Under the pieces are notes generated by a model, which saw only the letters and a list, made by a program, of their open reading frames with translations, ran no database searches and was not told where the DNA came from. Below, one piece after another: positions 54,087 to 62,612 of a stretch of DNA of 64,000 nucleotides. The position numbers and the translations under genes were made by a program. The stretch spans positions 744,001 to 808,000 of the forward strand of contig NZ_OY734020.1 of NCBI RefSeq assembly GCF_963455295.1. Reading direction: 5' to 3'. Position 1 is the first letter of the stretch; each line of letters opens with the position of its first letter. This DNA is from Candidatus Thiodiazotropha sp. CDECU1 (lineage in GTDB: Bacteria > Pseudomonadota > Gammaproteobacteria > Chromatiales > Chromatiaceae).

Positions 54087-55079
54087 ATGACAGACGAACA
54101 GGAAATGGCTTCAGCACAGCATATTCTGGTGGTCGACGACCAACCGGAAAACCTGACAAGTCTTGAACAGATACTGCGTTATGACTATCAGGTCTCATTG
54201 GCGGCCGACGGCCAGACCTGTCTTGAGCGGATAGCACAGCATCCACCGGATCTTATTCTGCTGGATGTGGATATGCCATTGATGGATGGACTCACTGTAT
54301 GTCGCAAGGTGAAGGCTGATCCTGCCACATCCATGATCCCTATTATCTTTGTCTCTGCCCTGTCCCGTCTCAGCGAACGCCTCGCCGGATATCGTGCCGG
54401 CGCTGATGATTATGTCGCCAAACCCTATAATGTGGATGAGCTGCTGGCAAAGATTCGTATTGCCCTGAATAACCGTCACGATCTTGAATCCGCTCGGGAG
54501 CGGGCCATATTGGCCCAGGAAGAGATGGAAGTCTCCCTGGCAGCCTGTACCGAGCTGAATCTGCTTGCCGAGTTTATTGATAACAGCCTCGATTGCGATG
54601 ATTTGCGCACCCTGGGCGAGCGTTTGCTGGATGCATTTGATCGCTTCGGATTAAGGGTGATTGTAAGGCTGGTTGAGAGTGGGCACTACTTTTCTCATGC
54701 GGGTGAGGTTGGCGTGCTGGACCAGGAGATGATGGAGAGCCTCTACGAAAACGACAAAATTGTCGATTTTGGCCACCGTACCCTATTCAATGCCAAGGCC
54801 ATCTCCGTGTTGGTGCGCAATATGCCTGTGCATGACGATACTCGCTACCAGCGTTGGCGGGACAATCTCAAACTGCTGGTGGAGGTTGTCAACAGTCGTA
54901 TCGAGAATGTACAGCGAAAGAGCAACAAGCAGTTGGAACGGGAAAGCCTGCAGCCCCTGATTACCGGTATTCATCAGTTGATAGAGAAGCTGCAGCATTC
55001 CGGAGATGACCTGAACTGGGATCAGGCATGCCACGATCTGAATCGATTGCGTATGGCCTGGGAATCACAACAGGTATGA
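54087..55079 (+). CDS. response regulator with uncharacterised output domain
   Basis: 330 residues. The receiver domain (about 10-130) has the acidic pair in VVDDQPE, phospho-acceptor Asp60 (LILLDVDMPLMDG), and the switch Thr/Ser and Lys (FVSALSR and VAKPYNV). The remaining 190 residues hold a helical linker (ARERAILAQEEMEVSLAACTELN) and a mixed domain not matching common outputs: no HTH, GGDEF, EAL or HD motif. A GGAGGAGGG site precedes the ATG. It is divergent from the FNR-like regulator and has no kinase next to it. It ends 19 bases before the convergent TrpB2 gene. Confidence 0.85.
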   Translation: MTDEQEMASAQHILVVDDQPENLTSLEQILRYDYQVSLAADGQTCLERIAQHPPDLILLDVDMPLMDGLTVCRKVKADPATSMIPIIFVSALSRLSERLAGYRAGADDYVAKPYNVDELLAKIRIALNNRHDLESARERAILAQEEMEVSLAACTELNLLAEFIDNSLDCDDLRTLGERLLDAFDRFGLRVIVRLVESGHYFSHAGEVGVLDQEMMESLYENDKIVDFGHRTLFNAKAISVLVRNMPVHDDTRYQRWRDNLKLLVEVVNSRIENVQRKSNKQLERESLQPLITGIHQLIEKLQHSGDDLNWDQACHDLNRLRMAWESQQV

Positions 55080-55098
55080 CGGCCCAGAGAGAGTCGGC

Positions 55099-56448
55099 TT
55101 ACCCCACTTGCGGTAGATGCTTGAGTGATTCCTGAATCGCCTCATCCGGGTAGTCGTAGTCTTCCAATTCCCCTTTGAAGTAGCGGTCATACGAACTCAT
55201 ATCAAAATGTCCATGCCCTGACAGGTTGAAGAGCAGGGTTTTCGCTTCACCTGATTCCGTGCAACGTCTTGCCTCCCGGACCACTGCGGCAATCGCATGG
55301 CAAGACTCGGGTGCGGGTATGATGCCTTGGGTTTTTGCGAACAGTTCACCGGCTTGAAAGGTCTCCAGCTGGGGTATGGCCAGGGCGCTTAAAAGACCCT
55401 CAGAGTAGAGTTGACTGACGAGTGCCGAATCGCCGTGATAACGCAGCCCGCCGGCATGTATGCCCGGGGGCATGAAGTCGTGGCCAAGGGTGTACATCTT
55501 GGTCAGTGGCGTGAGGCCCTCCGTATCACCGAAATCATAGGCGTAAATACCTTTGGTCAGGGTCGGACAGGAGGTGGGTTCCACCGCAACCAGATCGATC
55601 TCCTTGCCTGCAGCCTTGTCGGCAAAGAACGGGAAGGCGATGCCGCCGAAGTTGGATCCGCCGCCGCAGGGGGCGTAGATTGCATCGGGATAATCCCCCA
55701 CCAGCTCGAGCTGTTTTTTCGCTTCCTCACCGATAATGGTCTGGTGCAGCAGTACATGATTGAGTACCGAACCCAGGGCATAGTTGGTGTCCGGTCTGCC
55801 GGCAGCTTCTTCTACCGCTTCGGAGATGGCGATACCCAGGGAACCGGGTGAGTCGGGGTCCTGTTCCAGGATATGGCGTCCCGACTGGGTCATGTCGGTG
55901 GGGCTTGGGAAGACCTCCGCGCCCCATGTTTGCATCATTGAGCGGCGATAGGGCTTCTGCTGATAACTGACATTCACCATATAGACCCGTACTTCCAGGT
56001 CGAAGAGCTGTCCGGCGAGGGCCAGGGAGCAACCCCATTGTCCCGCCCCTGTTTCGGTGGCGAGTCGTTTGATCCCCTGTAGCTTGTTGTAATAGGCCTG
56101 GGCAACCGCGGTATTCGGCTTGTGTGAACCCGCCGGGCTCACCGCTTCATTCTTGAAATAGATCTTGGCAGGGGTCTTGAGCGCCATCTCCAGGCGTTCC
56201 GCGCGATACAGGGGTGATGGCCGCCACAGACGAAGTACCTCGCGTACCTCTTCCGGTATCGGGATCCAGCGTTCTGCACTCACCTCCTGCTCGATAATGG
56301 CATCTGGAAAAATAGTGCTGAGGGCATCGGGAGTCACAGGGGAGCCATCGGGAGCAAGGATCGGTGCCGGTGGATTGGGCATGTCGGCCACGATGTTATA
56401 CCAATGGGTTGGCATATCTGCCTCTTTCAGCAGAATCTTCGTCTTCAT
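55099..56448 (-). CDS. TrpB-like pyridoxal-phosphate enzyme (TrpB2 type)
   Basis: 449 residues, a fold type II PLP enzyme of the TrpB2 group, which can make tryptophan from indole or phosphoserine without a TrpA partner. The PLP lysine is Lys110 in SPAGSHKPNTA; the cofactor phosphate loop is PCGGGSNFGG. Ends with LSGHGHFDMSSYDRYF typical of the group. The start MKTKILLKEADMPTHWYN matches. No trpA gene is adjacent, as expected for TrpB2. A canonical trpB may exist elsewhere. Confidence 0.93.
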   Translation of the reverse strand: MKTKILLKEADMPTHWYNIVADMPNPPAPILAPDGSPVTPDALSTIFPDAIIEQEVSAERWIPIPEEVREVLRLWRPSPLYRAERLEMALKTPAKIYFKNEAVSPAGSHKPNTAVAQAYYNKLQGIKRLATETGAGQWGCSLALAGQLFDLEVRVYMVNVSYQQKPYRRSMMQTWGAEVFPSPTDMTQSGRHILEQDPDSPGSLGIAISEAVEEAAGRPDTNYALGSVLNHVLLHQTIIGEEAKKQLELVGDYPDAIYAPCGGGSNFGGIAFPFFADKAAGKEIDLVAVEPTSCPTLTKGIYAYDFGDTEGLTPLTKMYTLGHDFMPPGIHAGGLRYHGDSALVSQLYSEGLLSALAIPQLETFQAGELFAKTQGIIPAPESCHAIAAVVREARRCTESGEAKTLLFNLSGHGHFDMSSYDRYFKGELEDYDYPDEAIQESLKHLPQVG

Positions 56449-56608
56449 AGGTCAGTGTCTCCCGTTGCTTGGACCGCATCGTGAAAATGATTTGATCGCC
56501 GGTCCATGATCCAGCTGTTGCTGGATCGGTATGGCTCATCTAGGTACCCTGTCATCAATTTAGCGATCGCGATGAGCGTTCCGATAGAAAAACATGGTGG
56601 TGATCAGC

Positions 56609-56641
56609 TAGGGCCTGTTGGATTAGTGTTAACAGGCCCTA
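56609..56641. repeat. palindromic repeat, copy 2 with 11-base spacer
   Basis: TAGGGCCTGTT at 56609-56619 and its complement AACAGGCCCTA at 56631-56641 separated by 11 bases. Its arms are identical to the 22-bp palindrome at 52442-52463, here opened by an insertion. Confidence 0.7.
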
Positions 56642-56659
56642 ACAAGAGGTTTTAACATC

Positions 56660-56674
56660 TAGGGCCTGTTAACA
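56660..56674. repeat. palindromic repeat, copy 3 (half element)
   Basis: TAGGGCCTGTTAACA, the left two-thirds of the palindrome at 52442-52463, lies 18 bases after copy 2 and about 97 bases before uup. Confidence 0.6.
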
Positions 56675-56747
56675 TCAATCCAATTGCCTCTGTATAGATT
56701 TATCAAATAGCAACCGAGACGCGAGAATAGAAGATTGGTGATTTCAA

Positions 56748-56780
56748 ATGAATGACGAGCGTCAACTTCCATGCCATTGA
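56748..56780 (+). other. possible 10-codon leader peptide overlapping the uup start
   Basis: An ATG at 56748 with GGTGA 6-7 bases upstream opens a frame MNDERQLPCH that stops at 56780, overlapping the uup ATG (56771) out of frame by 10 bases. uup itself has no clear ribosome site, so translation could be coupled. Untested and possibly chance. Confidence 0.35.
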
Positions 56781-58672
56781 TAACCCTGCGCAAGCTACAG
56801 CTCAGTTATGGTGACCTACCGTTACTGGATGGCATCGACCTGAACATCGAGAAGGGGGAGAGGATTGCATTGCTCGGCCGCAACGGGGCCGGGAAGTCGA
56901 CCTTGATGAGGGTGATTCTAGGTAGTGTCGCTGCGGATGACGGGGAGCGCCAGGTGAGTGATGGAACAAGGATTGCGCACCTGATTCAGGAGGTCCCGGA
57001 TGCTATCCAAGGCAGTGTCTTCGATGTGGTAGCGGATGGGGTTGGTCATCTGTCGGACAAGCTCAAGACATACCACAAGATCAGTCATCAGCTCGCGCTA
57101 AGTGGTGATGAGCGGTTATTACAATCACTGTCCCAGGCACAGCACGAGCTTGAAGTCGCTGACGGCTGGCAACTGGAACAGCGGGTGGAAACGATCATAT
57201 CCAAGATCGGTCTCGATGTGGATGCGGAGTTCAGCGCCCTATCGGGTGGCATGAAGCGTCGTGTCCTGCTGGCACAGGCCCTGGTGACGGAACCGGAGTT
57301 GCTGCTGCTTGATGAACCCACCAATCACCTGGATATAGCTGCCATAAAATGGATGGAGGAGTTTCTGCTCGGTTATCCCGGTGCGATTCTCCTGGTTACC
57401 CACGACCGGGCATTCCTGCGGCGAGTGGCGACCCGTATTCTGGAACTGGACCGGGGCAGGTTGACTGACTGGCCAGGTGATTATGCAAACTACCTGCGGC
57501 GAAAGCAGGAGATGCTCAACGCGGAAGCACAGGCCAATCAACGTTTTGACAAAAAGCTTGCCGAGGAAGAGATATGGATCCGCAAGGGTATCAAGGCGCG
57601 CAGGACCCGGAATGAGGGTCGGGTGCGTGCCCTCAAGGCGTTGCGGGCAGAGCGCGGCAAGCGAAGGGATCAGACTGGAAAAGTAGCGATGCAGCTCGAT
57701 GCGGGAGAGCGCTCAGGCAAGCTGGTGGCGGAGGTTGAGAGGATCAGCTATGCGTGGGAGAGGCAATCCATAGTAGAGGATTTTTCCACCACCATCCTAC
57801 GCGGTGACAGGGTTGGCATCATTGGTCCCAATGGCTCAGGCAAGACCACCTTGTTGAATCTGCTGCTGGGGCATCTGCAACCCGACTCGGGCAGGGTCAA
57901 GCTCGGTACCCAGCTGCAGGTGGCCTATTTCGATCAGCTCCGCAGTCAGCTCAATGAGGAGAGCTCGGTACAGGACAATGTGGGGGGTGGCAGCGACAAG
58001 GTGGAGGTGGGCGGGAAGAACAAACATATCATCGGCTACCTGCAGGACTTCCTGTTCACCCCGGAAAGAGCGAGGAGCCCGGTGAAGGCGCTCTCCGGTG
58101 GTGAACGCAATCGGCTGTTGCTGGCAAAACTGTTCACCAAGCCGGCCAATATCCTGGTGCTCGACGAGCCCACCAACGATCTTGATGTGGAGACACTGGA
58201 GCTGCTTGAGGAGCTGCTTGCCGACTACCCGGGCACCCTGCTGCTGGTGAGTCACGATCGGGAATTTCTCGACAATGCGGTGACCAGTTGCCTGGTGCTT
58301 GAGGGTGATGGCAGGGTGGCGGAATTTGTCGGTGGCTACAGCGACTGGGAGGCCTATGCCCGAGCCGGACAATCAACAGGGTCGAGGGCGAAGGACAAAC
58401 CGGCGGTCAAGTCTGCTCCCCAGAGGCCGAAAAAGAAGAGTGAGAAGCTGAGTTACAAGGACCAGCGGGAACTGGATGCGCTGCCGCAGAGGATCGAGGC
58501 GCTTGAGCTGCAGCTGGATGATTTACAGACCCGGTTGGCTGACCCGGACCTCTATCGCACTCAGGGAGATCGGGTTGGAGAACTACAGCTACAGATGTCC
58601 GAGGTGCAACAGGAACTGGATCAGGCCTATGAGCGTTGGGAAATACTGGAATCGATGCAGACCGGGGTTTGA
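56771..58672 (+). CDS. uup: ABC-F family ATPase Uup
   Basis: 633-residue soluble protein with two ATPase cassettes and no membrane domain. Cassette 1: GRNGAGKST, LSGGMKRRVLLAQALV, LLLDEPTNHLD. Cassette 2: GPNGSGKTT, LSGGERNRLLLAKL, LVLDEPTNDLD. The inter-cassette arm (RKQEMLNAEAQANQRFDKKLAEEE) and a C-terminal coiled coil (SYKDQRELDALPQRIEALE onward) identify Uup among ABC-F proteins. Uup acts on ribosomes and affects transposon excision and branched DNA in E. coli. A secreted-protein gene overlaps its 3' end by 44 bases in another frame. Confidence 0.94.
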   Translation: MPLITLRKLQLSYGDLPLLDGIDLNIEKGERIALLGRNGAGKSTLMRVILGSVAADDGERQVSDGTRIAHLIQEVPDAIQGSVFDVVADGVGHLSDKLKTYHKISHQLALSGDERLLQSLSQAQHELEVADGWQLEQRVETIISKIGLDVDAEFSALSGGMKRRVLLAQALVTEPELLLLDEPTNHLDIAAIKWMEEFLLGYPGAILLVTHDRAFLRRVATRILELDRGRLTDWPGDYANYLRRKQEMLNAEAQANQRFDKKLAEEEIWIRKGIKARRTRNEGRVRALKALRAERGKRRDQTGKVAMQLDAGERSGKLVAEVERISYAWERQSIVEDFSTTILRGDRVGIIGPNGSGKTTLLNLLLGHLQPDSGRVKLGTQLQVAYFDQLRSQLNEESSVQDNVGGGSDKVEVGGKNKHIIGYLQDFLFTPERARSPVKALSGGERNRLLLAKLFTKPANILVLDEPTNDLDVETLELLEELLADYPGTLLLVSHDREFLDNAVTSCLVLEGDGRVAEFVGGYSDWEAYARAGQSTGSRAKDKPAVKSAPQRPKKKSEKLSYKDQRELDALPQRIEALELQLDDLQTRLADPDLYRTQGDRVGELQLQMSEVQQELDQAYERWEILESMQTGV

Positions 58673-59105
58673 GCGGGGCGCCAGGCTGCTGCTCCTGCTT
58701 GCCGTGATGACGCTGCTATGGAGTGGTGAAGCCGCGGCAGGCGCCAGTTGCGTCATCGCCAAGCGTCTCGGCGACTCCCTCGCCATCGAATGGGTGGCCT
58801 CTGCGAATGAGAGCGTCGAATCCGCCATCTACAAGGCAAAACAGAAGCTGCTCGAACAAGGTTACCGAAAGAAGGGCCAGGACGTACACGCTCAGGCGAG
58901 TAGTGGCATGCGTCACGCCCATATGGTGATCGTCAAGACCAGCTACACCACACTCACCGGACGCTCCCGCACCAGCTATGGTTGCGGCTACAGTCCTCGC
59001 TCTGCCGCCGAAGCGGAGCAGGCGGCCGTGTATGATCTGCGAAACTACTCCTGGGGGTGGAAGCTGGAGATGGGATACAAAGTGATGGAGTCGTTTCGAT
59101 ATTGA
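58629..59105 (+). CDS. secreted protein of unknown function overlapping uup
   Basis: 158 residues if translated from the ATG at 58629, in a different frame from uup and overlapping it by 44 bases. A signal peptide is apparent: basic n-region (MSVGKYWNRCRPGFERGAR), hydrophobic LLLLLAVMTLLW and cleavage near GEAAAGA. The mature protein has a strand-rich N-terminal half (SCVIAKRLGDSLAIEWVASANESV) and paired Tyr/Gly-rich stretches (YTTLTGRSRTSYGCGYSPRS). Two Cys could form a disulfide. It looks like a real secreted protein, with a lower-probability start at 58708. Function is unknown. Confidence 0.65.
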   Translation: MSVGKYWNRCRPGFERGARLLLLLAVMTLLWSGEAAAGASCVIAKRLGDSLAIEWVASANESVESAIYKAKQKLLEQGYRKKGQDVHAQASSGMRHAHMVIVKTSYTTLTGRSRTSYGCGYSPRSAAEAEQAAVYDLRNYSWGWKLEMGYKVMESFRY

Positions 59106-59270
59106 TTGTTCTCAAGGCACGGATCGGTCAATCCCACACAATAGCCTAATATTGCATTAGGGTTGTTTCTCCTGTCACGGGTTTGTTCGCAACAGTGAGT
59201 TACAGCGTGACATCCTCTATTTCGCGTTAAAAGACAGGCTTGACAGCTTTCATGGGGGGGTATCGTTAGC

Positions 59271-59897
59271 GTGGTTGATAAAAAAGCGCACTGGCAGAAT
59301 CTCTACCGGGAAAAAGCGCCAACAGATGTGAGTTGGCATCAGTCCGAGCCGAAACTTTCACTGCAGCTTATTCATCGTAGCGGGATTGAACGGGAAGAGG
59401 CGCTAATCGATGTCGGCGGTGGCGCATCTCTGCTTGTGGACTACCTCTGCAGAGAGGGGTTTAGCAATCTGGCGGTGTTGGATATCTCCGGGCATGCGCT
59501 TGCTTTTGCCAAACAGAGATTGGGTGGCTTGGCTGAAGGTATTGAGTGGTATGAGGCTGATATCACTGAATTCATTCCGCCGCACACTTTTTCTCTATGG
59601 CATGATCGCGCTGTTTTTCATTTTTTAACGGATAAATCGGATCGAGTGAGATATATCAAGGCGTTGAATCTGTCGCTGCGCCCCGGTGGCCATCTCATTA
59701 TTGCGGCATTTGCGATCGGTGGTCCCGAGAAGTGCAGTGGTTTGGATATCGTGCAATATGACGCATTGAAAATAGCGGCTGAACTGGGTGAAGGGTATGA
59801 GTTAGTGGCACACAGAGACGAGTTGCACATCACACCTACCAGCAGTGAACAACAGTTTTCCTACTACCATTTTGTTAGAGCTGAAAGCAGGGAATGA
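59271..59897 (+). CDS. class I SAM-dependent methyltransferase
   Basis: 208 residues. The SAM-binding motif I is LIDVGGGASLLVDYL, the acidic end of strand 2 is LAVLDISG, motif post-I ADITEF, and a conserved WHDRAVFHFLTD segment follows. It begins with GTG (MVDKKAHWQNLYREKAP), with a G-rich site upstream. WHQSEPKLSLQLI suggests a thiopurine/tellurite-resistance-like or small-molecule methyltransferase, but the substrate is unknown. Its stop codon overlaps the start of a 58-residue membrane-protein gene. Confidence 0.9.
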   Translation: MVDKKAHWQNLYREKAPTDVSWHQSEPKLSLQLIHRSGIEREEALIDVGGGASLLVDYLCREGFSNLAVLDISGHALAFAKQRLGGLAEGIEWYEADITEFIPPHTFSLWHDRAVFHFLTDKSDRVRYIKALNLSLRPGGHLIIAAFAIGGPEKCSGLDIVQYDALKIAAELGEGYELVAHRDELHITPTSSEQQFSYYHFVRAESRE

Positions 59898-60070
59898 GTG
59901 TGATTATCTACCTCTTGCTGGCACTCAACATCGCCAGCATATTCATATGTCACCAGATAGCCAAGTCACGCGGAGCCAATCCAGTATTGTGGGCGATTCT
60001 GGGTGCGGCGTTCGGGCCTTTCGCCATTCCCTTTGCACTCATGCTTAAACCTGAATCCGCTGAGAAGTGA
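59894..60070 (+). CDS. small two-helix membrane protein coupled to the methyltransferase
   Basis: 58 codons from ATG at 59894, whose ATGA overlaps the methyltransferase stop (59895-59897), a classical coupling overlap. Two hydrophobic helices are clear: VIIYLLLALNIASIFICHQIA and NPVLWAILGAAFGPFAIPFAL, joined by a KSRGAN loop, ending in KPESAEK. The helical pattern with a Pro-rich second segment is plausible for a real membrane protein. Function unknown. Confidence 0.65.
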   Translation: MSVIIYLLLALNIASIFICHQIAKSRGANPVLWAILGAAFGPFAIPFALMLKPESAEK

Positions 60071-60273
60071 AAAAGACTGGTAATTACCCCCCACATTCAA
60101 GCTGGTTCTGGTAGTTTCGTGTACTGGATTTTAACCAGGCCAAAGAGTAGATAGCTAAGGATCAGCTTGACATTGCCGACAATATTACCTTAATGGGAAT
60201 GTGGTGATGTAATAGCGATTTAAGCTATCATTGGACGGGCTTTCCGCATCCAAAATTTTTTTAACAAGATCGT

Positions 60274-60663
60274 ATGACGAGTTCAATAGATTCTGCAACG
60301 GGGTACATAGTTTCGGTTTCACCGAACGGTCAATACATCATCGTAGACGTTAAAAAACCCATGACCAATGAATTGGGGTGTCGGAGTGGGAGAGATGCTG
60401 TGAAATTGGGGGAGCGAAACAATATTAAATACTATTTGTTCGATCTCCGGGGTGCGCCGAATATCGAATCCGTAATTTACAACTATGAATTCGCCTATCG
60501 GGAGATGGCGGATATTAGCTTCCCGAAAGATACCAAATCGGTAATATTGACGGATCCTGGTGACAGGTCTCACGATTTCATGGAGACTGTTTTTTTAAAT
60601 GCCGGTTACAACGTTCGTTTATTTACCGATCTAGATACTGCACACTCCTGGTTGACCGGCTAA
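60274..60663 (+). CDS. conserved hypothetical protein, SpoIIAA-like fold possible
   Basis: 129-residue soluble protein. The secondary-structure pattern YIIVDVKKPM, YYLFDLRGAP, AYREMADI, KSVILTDPGDRSHDFMETVFLNAGYNVRLFTDLDTAHSWL alternates strands and helices, like STAS/SpoIIAA-type domains that end with AxxWL. The ATG at 60274 has no strong ribosome site. It is convergent with the kinase-RNase Z fusion gene, 5 bases between stops. Some members of this fold bind signals or membranes; no role is claimed. Confidence 0.7.
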   Translation: MTSSIDSATGYIVSVSPNGQYIIVDVKKPMTNELGCRSGRDAVKLGERNNIKYYLFDLRGAPNIESVIYNYEFAYREMADISFPKDTKSVILTDPGDRSHDFMETVFLNAGYNVRLFTDLDTAHSWLTG

Positions 60664-60668
60664 CGATA

Positions 60669-62612
60669 CTACCTCGATCCTGTCGGACTACTCGGTATAA
60701 CCAAGTGGGAACAGTCCGCCGCGATTTCGTCATACACCTGCCATGGCGCATCCTCGTATCTGCGTGAGAAATGGAAAGGGATCAGGTGGCTTACACAGGC
60801 CCGAGTGGCGATTTCGGCGCAGGCAGTGGTAGTCAGATGGCCGGTGCGTTGCGCCTGAGAGGCATCCTTTTGCATGAATGGCGATTCGCAGAACAGAGTA
60901 TGTGCGCCATTGGCAAGCGCAACGAGTCGATCGCGGTTGCCGGTTGTGTCTGCCAGGTCGGTTGCATAGACGATTTTACTGCCGGGCGTGATCAGCGTGA
61001 GCTCCTCGGCCAGCCGCCTAACTGTTTCACACTGTCCGTCCGGCAGGGAGAGGTGGCTGTCCATCTGTCGTGTTAAAATCCGCTGTTTCAACTCGGTAAG
61101 CCAGGGACCGGCTTCCAGGCCACGCGCATGCAGCCGTTCCTTGCGAATGTTGATCTGCAGCACCGGCTCGAAGGCATAGGCGATAACGGGGATGCCGTGA
61201 TCGAGGGCGACGGCACGTACGCGAAACGCATCTTCATCCAGCACAATTCCCTCCTCGACCGGCATCATGCCACGCGCTTTGAGGCCCGGTTTACCCGCCT
61301 GTAACAAAAAGCGTCTTAGGTGATTAGCATGCAGTTCCGAAACCTCGAACCTGGGTCCCCGATCCCCGATGCGGTCCCAATGGATGCCGTTGATAAGGTG
61401 TTCAATCTGTTCAGCCAGCCCCGGTGGTCCGTAGAGCCGACAGTTCTCCCTTTCTCCGATGCGTGAACGCAGCAGCCAGAGAAAGCCGCAGATGTGGTCC
61501 ATATGGGAGTGACTGATGAAAACGTCGCTGACCTGGTGCGCCACCCGCCCCGGTAGCCGTGCGCCGTCGCCGAGATCGAACAGCAGGCTGCGGCGCTGAT
61601 GAGCCAGACGGAGATGGAGTTGGGGATCGCCGAAGACACCGTTCATCAACACTGCAGAGGCGCTGCCGGTCTGTACCATGGGACGAAATCCACCCTCCTG
61701 TAGCTGCGGGTAATCCGGTACCAGATCGGAAGGGGGCAGGTAGCGCACCACGCTCTCGGCAAAGCGTTTGCTGGTTACCAGCAGGCCGGATGCATCGCGG
61801 ACGGCATCGCGTACCAGCATCTGCGACGACAGCCTCTGCTCCGCTGGCAGCCGCAGCTGTAGGGAATTCCCCTCCATGCCGATGATCTCGCCCATACTGA
61901 TACTGGTACCCTCAATCAAAAAGGCGACCTGTTTTCCTGTCCAGGCTTCAGGCGCCTTGCGGGGTGGTGTGCCGAGCCTGTTGACACGAGCCAATGCGAC
62001 CTCGCGCACCGTTGCGTTGGCCAGATAGCTATCCCATAAGCGGGTTCGCTCACGGTCGCGGCTGTTTTTGCCCGGCCGCCTGGCCAAAGGTGAGGCGTCT
62101 ATCCTGACGACATCGGCCCCCAGTGCCTCCAGCTCCTGCTGGAGGGGCAGGGCCTGCCCCTCGCGAACCAATACCACAACCAGGTCTACGCCTGCTGCTG
62201 CGACAATCGATGTCAGTAGCTCTGACCCAGCAACGCCCCGTACCACCCCGGGTGGATCAATCAGCAGGGTGCTCTGACCGGGTTGCCTCGCCAACCTGCC
62301 GACCGCCTCAATCAGCGGTAGTCGGAAACGGGCAGCATCAAGGCTGCAGAGGGCTTGATAGGTCTCCAACTTCCATTCACCCTGCTGCCACACGCCAAGG
62401 TTGACAGCGCCGGGGGGGCCGAATGCCGGCATTCCCGGGTCGGCTGCTAGACAATGGACCTCCCTGCCGACCTTGCTCAGTCGATCCGCCAGGGATGCCG
62501 CCAGTGTGGTTTTGCCGATGCCTGGTGGTCCGAACAACATCAGTCGCCTCTCCCCGGCTGACAGCAGCTTGGCCAGGGCTTCGTGATGTTCGGTGTGGAT
62601 CCGTTGATTCAT
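60669..62612 (-). CDS. fusion of Clp1/Grc3-type polynucleotide 5'-kinase and RNase Z-type nuclease
   Basis: 647 residues in two enzyme modules. Residues about 20-200 form a P-loop kinase: Walker A GPPGIGKT (28-35), and DPGMPAFGPPGAVNLGVW, matching the D-x-Gly-Gln and proline-glycine region of Clp1/Grc3. Then comes LLIDPPGVVRGVAGSELL, which fits the family's INT-GWV-G--LL motif, and an Arg-rich lid (ARRPGKNSRDRERTRLWDSYL, about 177-197). Residues about 200-310 fit the kinase C-terminal domain (FLIEGTSISMGEIIG). Residues about 315-647 are an RNase Z-type metallo-beta-lactamase: HSHMDH (368-373), His472, Asp552, His592 in GHLT, and His614 in HFSRRY, the tRNase Z signature. The predicted product phosphorylates RNA 5'-OH ends and cuts tRNA 3' trailers. 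Kinase identity is from motif recall. No ribosome site is clear. Confidence 0.82.
   Translation of the reverse strand: MNQRIHTEHHEALAKLLSAGERRLMLFGPPGIGKTTLAASLADRLSKVGREVHCLAADPGMPAFGPPGAVNLGVWQQGEWKLETYQALCSLDAARFRLPLIEAVGRLARQPGQSTLLIDPPGVVRGVAGSELLTSIVAAAGVDLVVVLVREGQALPLQQELEALGADVVRIDASPLARRPGKNSRDRERTRLWDSYLANATVREVALARVNRLGTPPRKAPEAWTGKQVAFLIEGTSISMGEIIGMEGNSLQLRLPAEQRLSSQMLVRDAVRDASGLLVTSKRFAESVVRYLPPSDLVPDYPQLQEGGFRPMVQTGSASAVLMNGVFGDPQLHLRLAHQRRSLLFDLGDGARLPGRVAHQVSDVFISHSHMDHICGFLWLLRSRIGERENCRLYGPPGLAEQIEHLINGIHWDRIGDRGPRFEVSELHANHLRRFLLQAGKPGLKARGMMPVEEGIVLDEDAFRVRAVALDHGIPVIAYAFEPVLQINIRKERLHARGLEAGPWLTELKQRILTRQMDSHLSLPDGQCETVRRLAEELTLITPGSKIVYATDLADTTGNRDRLVALANGAHTLFCESPFMQKDASQAQRTGHLTTTACAEIATRACVSHLIPFHFSRRYEDAPWQVYDEIAADCSHLVIPSSPTGSR

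Larger units (their letters stand above)
56449..56770. other. divergent region TrpB2 / uup with palindromic repeats
   Basis: 322 bases without a sizeable gene. It contains an 8-bp inverted repeat GATCCAGC-TGTT-GCTGGATC at 56508-56527, two members of the TAGGGCCTGTT repeat family (listed separately) and a 10-codon open frame just before uup. Confidence 0.55.
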
